Both the position numbers and the translations under genes were made by a program. From an uncultured Bacilli bacterium (GTDB taxonomy: Bacteria > Bacillota_I > Bacilli_A > RF39 > UBA660), in the NCBI GenBank assembly GCA_947627835.1, contig CANQXM010000045.1, positions 1 to 9,580 on the forward strand: a DNA stretch of 9,580 nucleotides, in the 5' to 3' direction. This document shows positions 6,117-9,580 of this stretch, piece by piece; positions within the stretch are counted from its first letter, which is position 1; each line of letters begins with the position of its first letter. The notes under the pieces are model-generated. The model did no database searches, was not told where the DNA came from, and saw nothing but the letters and a program-made list of their open reading frames with translations.

Positions 6117-7050
6117 AATTCCCTCCGAAAAGACAAGGACGAACTTCATAAGTCACAGAATCATGTAAAAATAAATGAAGTTTTGTCTCTTTTTTAAAAT
6201 AGAAAAAACAAACCCCCAAAATTACCAAATCACTTTTAGCAGGAATGAAGAGTTCAACCGATTTGGTTGGAAAATTTTGATAAATCCGCCGTGGCGAAAG
6301 TGCTTCATCTCCATAAAAAGTAACGGAATTTTGACTCGCTTCCTCCCAAAAGCAAAGAAGATTTTCTACTTCACAAAGGGCCCCTGGTTTCATGGGAAGC
6401 GTAATCGGCCGAATCTTCTTTTTATAATTAGAAACCGTTTTCTGAAAAGAAGAAAACGTCTTTCCTGGAGTATCATAAATGGTGAGGGATGATAATTTCC
6501 ATTTCATAACATCAAGCGTTGTATTTGGCATTTCACTTACAAGTGTTGGTAATGTAATCCCATCTTTTAAAAAGGCGAGTTTCTTTAAAATACTACTCTT
6601 TCCTGCATTCGCCATTCCCATAAACGTACAAACCGAAAACTTTTCCATATGATGAAGAAGTGTCCGAAGTGATTTTTCATCTTTCACACTCACCGAAAAG
6701 ATATTAGCAGAAATATCATAAATCTTTTGAATTCGTTCACATAACTTTTTGACAGATACCGATTTTGGTAACAGATCCATTTTCGTAAGTACTAAAAATT
6801 TTTCTTGTGAAATCTGCTGAAACATTTGAATGGAAGCGGTAGACAACTGAAAAAAATCAATAAAAAAATAAACGACGCCATGAATTTCAAAAGAAGTCGT
6901 TGCATCTTGATGGGAAGTAGGAAATTCATGATAATGTTTCAAACGAAAACAACGCTCACAATACGTCATATCAAAATTCGTAACATATCCCTTTTGCTTT
7001 GGATTCTCATTTTGTAAAACACTTCCACATCCCAAACAATGCTTACTCAT
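6109..7050 (-). CDS. yqeH: Circularly permuted ribosome-assembly GTPase YqeH
   Basis: GTPase for 30S subunit biogenesis in Bacilli, homologous to plant NOA1/RIF1. It has 313 aa; the B. subtilis protein is somewhat longer. An N-terminal zinc ribbon uses C5/C8 and C31/C34 (CLGC and CERC). The G motifs occur in permuted order: G4 TKMD at 89-92, a G5-like SVSVKD, then G1 GMANAGKS at 145-152, a Thr-rich G2 segment NTTLDVMK, and G3 DTPG at 193-196. That order is the hallmark of the YqeH/YlqF/RsgA class. The G1 loop reads MANAGKS where many homologues have NPNVGKS. ATG at 7050 is chosen over an upstream TTG because the Cys-x2-Cys follows immediately. It overlaps yqeG by 8 nt, and yqeG-yqeH pairing is conserved in Bacillota. 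Confidence 0.95.
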   Translation of the reverse strand: MSKHCLGCGSVLQNENPKQKGYVTNFDMTYCERCFRLKHYHEFPTSHQDATTSFEIHGVVYFFIDFFQLSTASIQMFQQISQEKFLVLTKMDLLPKSVSVKKLCERIQKIYDISANIFSVSVKDEKSLRTLLHHMEKFSVCTFMGMANAGKSSILKKLAFLKDGITLPTLVSEMPNTTLDVMKWKLSSLTIYDTPGKTFSSFQKTVSNYKKKIRPITLPMKPGALCEVENLLCFWEEASQNSVTFYGDEALSPRRIYQNFPTKSVELFIPAKSDLVILGVCFFYFKKETKLHLFLHDSVTYEVRPCLFGGNYD

Positions 7051-7564
7051 AATATCGCCCCAATTCAAAAAGTTCTTTTTTCTTTAAATAACGAAAAATG
7101 ACTTGTTCTCCCATCCGAATAAACTTCATCGAAAAGGCTTCTTTATTACTAATTGGATTCACATAAATACTGGTAAATCCCATCTTATTTGCACCCAAAA
7201 CATCCGTAAGTAAACTATCGCCGATACTAGCAACTTGATGGACTTTAAAATGATACATATCCAAAACTTTTTGATACTTCTTTTTAAATGGTTTCATACT
7301 TTTAAAAGCAGCATCCACATTCAATTTTTCTTTAAATGGAGCAACCCGGGATTTACTGCCATTAGAAAAAATAATTACTTTAAATTTAAGACTTTCTAAA
7401 TAAGCAAATAAATCTTTCAACTCCCGATCGGGAACTGGCATCGACATCGGAGCAATGGTATTATTTAAATCAAAAATAAGACAGACAATTCCAGCTTGCT
7501 TCAAAGCTTGATAATCAATTGTATAAATACTTTTTTGATAAATATCGGGTATCATATGATCCAT
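7043..7564 (-). CDS. yqeG: YqeG-family HAD phosphatase with altered motif I
   Basis: HAD IIIA protein of the YqeG/Gep4 family, whose characterised members dephosphorylate phosphatidylglycerophosphate or act as presumed phosphatases. It has 173 aa. Motif I is D32-L-N34-N-T36, motif II FSNGS (Ser67), motif III Lys91 (MKP), and motif IV GDSLLTDVLGAN (115-126, Asp116 and Asp121). The canonical second aspartate of DxDxT, the general acid/base, is Asn34 (codon AAT), so phosphatase activity may be reduced or changed; all other motif residues are intact. ATG at 7564 follows GGTGAAG and gives the family N-terminus; a GTG 12 nt upstream lacks a ribosome binding site. It is the first gene of the cluster and overlaps yqeH by 8 nt. 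Family assignment is firm; enzymatic activity is uncertain. Confidence 0.92.
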   Translation of the reverse strand: MDHMIPDIYQKSIYTIDYQALKQAGIVCLIFDLNNTIAPMSMPVPDRELKDLFAYLESLKFKVIIFSNGSKSRVAPFKEKLNVDAAFKSMKPFKKKYQKVLDMYHFKVHQVASIGDSLLTDVLGANKMGFTSIYVNPISNKEAFSMKFIRMGEQVIFRYLKKKELFELGRYYE

Positions 7565-7585
7565 TTTCTTCACCACATTAAAATC

Positions 7586-7594
7586 ATTATATCA
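7586..7594 (-). promoter_or_regulatory. Extended -10 promoter for yqeG-yqeH-GNAT-mutL-miaA
   Basis: TGATATAAT on the minus strand is a perfect -10 (TATAAT at 7586-7591) with an upstream TG, the extended -10 form that tolerates a poor -35. No good -35 is seen at 17 nt. The predicted start is near 7579, about 15 nt before the yqeG ATG, so the leader is very short. It lies in the 91-nt divergent gap shared with the sigK-like gene. Confidence 0.65.
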
Positions 7595-7625
7595 TAAAAT
7601 TTGCGTCTTATTTCGACAAAATATT

Positions 7626-7633
7626 CATAAGAT
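7626..7633 (+). promoter_or_regulatory. Possible SigE/SigK-type -10 upstream of sigK
   Basis: CATAAGAT fits the CATAnnnT -10 form known for mother-cell sigma factors in B. subtilis and lies 22 nt before the ATG. No matching -35 element is seen at the expected distance, and no good sigma-A promoter competes: the best is TTGCGT at 7601-7606 with a poor -10. It is recorded because autoregulation of sigK is known in B. subtilis. Support is weak. Confidence 0.2.
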
Positions 7634-7655
7634 GAAAGTAGGAATGTGATTCAAA

Positions 7656-8348
7656 ATGTTTTTATTAAATCTTTTAAAAAGTCTTCTTTTTTTCACCGGT
7701 TCTTACTCCAATAACGTCTTTCCAGAACCACTATCCAAAGAAGAAGAAGAAAAATGTATTGAAAAAATGAACCAAAATGATCCGGATGCCAGAAACAAAC
7801 TCATTGAACACAATCTTCGCTTAGTAGCACATATCGTAAAAAAATTTGAAACCAAAGGTTATGATACCGATGATCTAATTAGTATTGGAACCATTGGTCT
7901 AATTAAAGGAATCGACTCCTACAAAGAAGAAAAAAGAACACGCATTACTACCTATGCCGCTCGCTGTATTGAAAATGAAATATTGATGTACTTTCGCGGG
8001 AATAAAAAAAATAATGGAACCATCAGTTTAAATGATTCCATTGGTTATGATAAAGATGGAAATGAAATAAATCTCATTGATATGATTAAAGACAATAAAG
8101 AAGACATTTCCGATCATCTTCATACGCAAAATAACATTGCTCTTTTAAAAAGTTACATCAAACACTTAAATCCCCGCGAACAAGAAATCATTATCAAAAG
8201 ATATGGCTTAAACTTAGAAAAAGAACGAACGCAAAAAGAAATCGCCAAAGAACTAGGAATTTCCAGAAGTTACGTATCCCGAATTGAAAAAAGAGCACTC
8301 ACCAAAATCTTAAAAGAATTTATTAAAAGTAAAAATAATGAACTATAA
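7656..8348 (+). CDS. sigK: Sporulation-type sigma factor, SigK-like, with pro-sequence
   Basis: RNA polymerase sigma-70 family factor closest to late mother-cell sigma-K. It has 230 aa (B. subtilis about 241). The N-terminus is a hydrophobic pro-sequence-like segment (MFLLNLLKSLLFFTGS, 1-16) followed by YSNNVFPEPLS, which aligns with the pro-SigK cleavage area (S/Y junction at 16/17). Region 2 spans about 45-120 (IEHNLRLVAHIVKKF, DLISIGTIGLIKGI, YAARCIENEILMYFR), and region 4 about 170-222 (REQEIIIKRYGL, TQKEIAKELGISRSYVSRIEKRA). It is the only plus-strand gene here, convergent with divIVA. The Shine-Dalgarno is weak (GTGAT close to the ATG). A single intact frame shows no skin-type interruption. 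The SigK match is strong; whether the host sporulates is unknown from this window. Confidence 0.9.
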   Translation: MFLLNLLKSLLFFTGSYSNNVFPEPLSKEEEEKCIEKMNQNDPDARNKLIEHNLRLVAHIVKKFETKGYDTDDLISIGTIGLIKGIDSYKEEKRTRITTYAARCIENEILMYFRGNKKNNGTISLNDSIGYDKDGNEINLIDMIKDNKEDISDHLHTQNNIALLKSYIKHLNPREQEIIIKRYGLNLEKERTQKEIAKELGISRSYVSRIEKRALTKILKEFIKSKNNEL

Positions 8349-8368
8349 AAAAAAGACTTAATAGTCTT
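8347..8368 (-). terminator. Terminator of the sepF-divIVA operon
   Basis: On the minus strand AAGACT (8363-8368), a four-base loop ATTA, then AGTCTT (8353-8358) form a perfect 6-bp stem running straight into a U tract (eight A on the plus strand at 8347-8354). The divIVA stop codon (8358-8360) lies inside the hairpin, and the U tract overlaps the sigK stop. The stem is weak (two G-C pairs), but the U tract is strong. In the plus direction no U tract follows, so it would not terminate sigK well. Confidence 0.65.
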
Positions 8369-8783
8369 CTGAAATATCATCAATATTTTCAATTTCTTGT
8401 TCCATAGCACTTCGAAATTTTCGTTTAAAAACAATAATGCGTCGTTTTAAATTTTCAGCATCTTCCTCTAACTTCGTAGCACGAACCAAAGCTTCATTAA
8501 CAATCCGGGAAGCATTCCGTTTGGCATCTTCCAAAATTCCTTTGGATTCATCTCGAGCCATTCGTTTAATTTGATTTGAAGCATCTTCCGCAACTAATAA
8601 AGCGCGATTTAAAGTAGTTTCCATATTTTGATATTGTACTAATTTCTGTTTTAATGATTCAATTTCAGCATCTCTGGCTTTCAACTGATTTAACATACTC
8701 TCGTACTCTTTTGTAACATCACTAACAAAAGCATTCACTTCACTTTTATTATATCCGTTAAAACTAGATCCAAACTTTTTCAT
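8358..8783 (-). CDS. divIVA: DivIVA-family cell division/polarity protein
   Basis: Coiled-coil scaffold that binds curved membrane at division sites and poles. It has 141 aa (B. subtilis DivIVA 164). The N-terminal membrane-binding domain, about 1-35, has FNGYNKSEVNAFVSDV, the family RGY(D/N)xxEVdxF pattern in diverged form. A long coiled coil follows at about 35-130 with regular heptads (KARDAEIESLKQKLVQYQ, LEDAKRNASRIVNEAL, EEDAENLKRRI). The tail is short and acidic (ENIDDISEDY). The start ATG 8783 is preceded by an excellent GAGGTGA. It lies 30 nt downstream of sepF in the same operon. In many Bacilli ylmG and ylmH separate sepF from divIVA; they are absent here. GpsB is an alternative member of the same superfamily, but the length fits DivIVA better. 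Confidence 0.87.
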   Translation of the reverse strand: MKKFGSSFNGYNKSEVNAFVSDVTKEYESMLNQLKARDAEIESLKQKLVQYQNMETTLNRALLVAEDASNQIKRMARDESKGILEDAKRNASRIVNEALVRATKLEEDAENLKRRIIVFKRKFRSAMEQEIENIDDISEDY

Positions 8784-8813
8784 GCTTCACCTCACTTCTA
8801 AAAAGAATGATAA

Positions 8814-9221
8814 CTACCAATCAATTTCATCTTCAGCATCTTTTTGCTTTTCGTTATCCTCGGTAATTTTTCCTTGAATATTAACATTTTTTGGTGTACA
8901 TAAATAAATTCCTACGCCAATTTTTTGCATTTTTCCACCAATGGAATAAACACATCCTGATAAAAAGTCAATAATGCGTTTTGCTTGATCACTCGTTACG
9001 CGTTTTAAATTGACAACCACACTATTTCTGTTTTTCAAATGATCGGCAATTTGTTGTGACTCTGAATATGCACGAGGTTCTAATAAAATCATTTTATTTC
9101 CAGTTTTATCTGCTTCTTTTAAAGCCTCATCTTCACTAACAGCATAATATTCATCTTCTGTTCCGATTAGTGTATCGTCTTCATCATCTGCAAAGATTTT
9201 TTTTAATTTACTAAGTCCCAT
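8814..9221 (-). CDS. sepF: Cell division protein SepF
   Basis: FtsZ-binding protein that bundles and tethers FtsZ filaments to the membrane during septation. It has 135 aa (B. subtilis 152). Residues 1-12 (MGLSKLKKIFAD) form the short amphipathic membrane-targeting helix; residues about 13-40 are an acidic linker. The SepF core at about 40-118 has the clearest family match: VVVNLKRVTSDQAKRIIDFL, SGCVYSIGGKMQKIG and GIYLCTPKNV. An acidic tail ends in EDEIDW. ATG 9221 follows AGGAGAGG (9230-9237) with an 8-nt spacer. It is the first gene of a two-gene operon with divIVA, from the promoter at 9256-9284. Confidence 0.94.
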   Translation of the reverse strand: MGLSKLKKIFADDEDDTLIGTEDEYYAVSEDEALKEADKTGNKMILLEPRAYSESQQIADHLKNRNSVVVNLKRVTSDQAKRIIDFLSGCVYSIGGKMQKIGVGIYLCTPKNVNIQGKITEDNEKQKDAEDEIDW

Positions 9222-9255
9222 ATGTTTATCCTCTCCTACAATAATCTACTATCTC

Positions 9256-9284
9256 ATTGTAACAAATGAGTGACGGATTTTCAA
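9256..9284 (-). promoter_or_regulatory. sepF-divIVA promoter
   Basis: TTGAAA (-35, 9279-9284), a 17-nt spacer and TACAAT (-10, 9256-9261; five of six bases of consensus) form a good sigma-A promoter. The -35 overlaps the dtd stop codon. The predicted start is near 9249, giving a leader of about 28 nt before the sepF ATG. A 6-bp inverted repeat (9253-9270) covers the -10 box. Confidence 0.7.
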
Positions 9285-9580
9285 GATTCTTTTGCGCTTT
9301 TTTCAAGCAGTATCGTCGTCGGTCCATCATTAATTAAAGAAACCTCCATATGCTGACCAAAAAAGCCAACTTCCACCGGAACATACTTTTTCATCTCTTC
9401 ATTAAACGCATCATACAAAACTTTCGCATCTTTTCCGTTTAAAGCATCGACATAACTCGGACGATTTCCTTTCTCGGTATTTGCATACAAAGTAAATTGA
9501 CTAATGGATAAGACACTTCCGAAAACATCTAATAAACTTAAATTCATGACACCGGCTTCATCCTCAAAAATACGCAAGTA
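9281..9580 (-). CDS. dtd: D-aminoacyl-tRNA deacylase, 5' end cut by window
   Basis: Hydrolyses D-aminoacyl-tRNA, and Gly-tRNA(Ala), to protect translation; it is a cytoplasmic homodimer. The last 99 codons are visible, starting at YLRIFEDEAG; the true start lies beyond the right edge, and the apparent Met of the open frame is an internal Leu codon (TTG). Signature motifs are SISQFTLYA (family SQFTLYA) and the active-site NDGPTT (family NxGPxT) near the C-terminus. The family is about 145-150 aa, so roughly a third is missing. In many Bacillota dtd sits near relA and hisS-aspS; here the AspRS operon is about 8 kb away. The stop TGA is at 9281-9283. Confidence 0.95.
   Translation of the reverse strand, partial: YLRIFEDEAGVMNLSLLDVFGSVLSISQFTLYANTEKGNRPSYVDALNGKDAKVLYDAFNEEMKKYVPVEVGFFGQHMEVSLINDGPTTILLEKSAKES

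Noticed and set aside
6175..6492. Plus-strand open frame of 105 codons
   Set aside because: It is antisense to yqeH; no supporting start signal, and composition reflects the reverse of the GTPase gene.
9253..9270. Inverted repeat as the dtd terminator
   Set aside because: No U tract follows on the minus strand and the stem is only 6 bp; it coincides with the sepF promoter, so a termination role is not supported.
1..9580. Mobile elements, CRISPR arrays, tRNA or rRNA genes
   Set aside because: No transposase-like frame, spaced direct repeats, tRNA cloverleaf or rRNA stretch was seen; nearly all bases are accounted for by housekeeping genes.

Overview
The window comes from an AT-rich, low-GC Gram-positive bacterium of the Bacillota (Bacilli sense). 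SepF, DivIVA, YqeG, YqeH, a sporulation-type SigK-like sigma factor, a T-box leader and AGGAGG-type ribosome binding sites all point that way. TGA ends several genes and tryptophan is TGG, so it uses the standard code, not the Mycoplasma code. Tight overlaps and short spacers suggest a small, compact genome, possibly from one of the uncultured Bacilli lineages near the Mollicutes or Erysipelotrichia. That placement is an inference.

Layout: almost everything reads on the minus strand, so transcription runs right to left. (1) The right edge holds the 3' part of dtd (D-aminoacyl-tRNA deacylase). (2) Next is a sepF-divIVA division operon with a clear promoter (TTGAAA-17-TACAAT) overlapping the dtd stop, ending in a hairpin-plus-U terminator. 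(3) The one plus-strand gene, at 7656-8348, is a sigK-like sigma factor. It converges on divIVA and diverges from yqeG. (4) A five-gene cluster with overlapping or near-touching genes, yqeG-yqeH-GNAT-mutL-miaA (7564 to 2946), starts at an extended -10 promoter. It joins ribosome assembly, phosphatase, mismatch repair and tRNA modification functions. (5) A T-box riboswitch (about 2733-2936), with its own promoter overlapping the miaA stop, precedes a four-gene operon: a 62-aa unknown, a 312-aa degenerate histidyl-tRNA synthetase paralogue, a 94-aa unknown, and an archaeal-type aspartyl-tRNA synthetase that runs off the left edge.

The most interesting region is the T-box operon at 1-2971. Its order recalls the hisS-aspS operon of Bacilli, but the hisS position holds a shortened protein that has lost the catalytic arginines and the histidine-binding motif while keeping an anticodon-binding-like C-terminus. 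Small uncharacterised genes lie on either side of it. The best reading is a tRNA-responsive operon with a repurposed HisRS-like protein, but no function can be assigned from sequence alone. Secondary points are a YqeG whose HAD motif reads DLNNT instead of DLDNT, and a SigK with an intact pro-sequence-like N-terminus.
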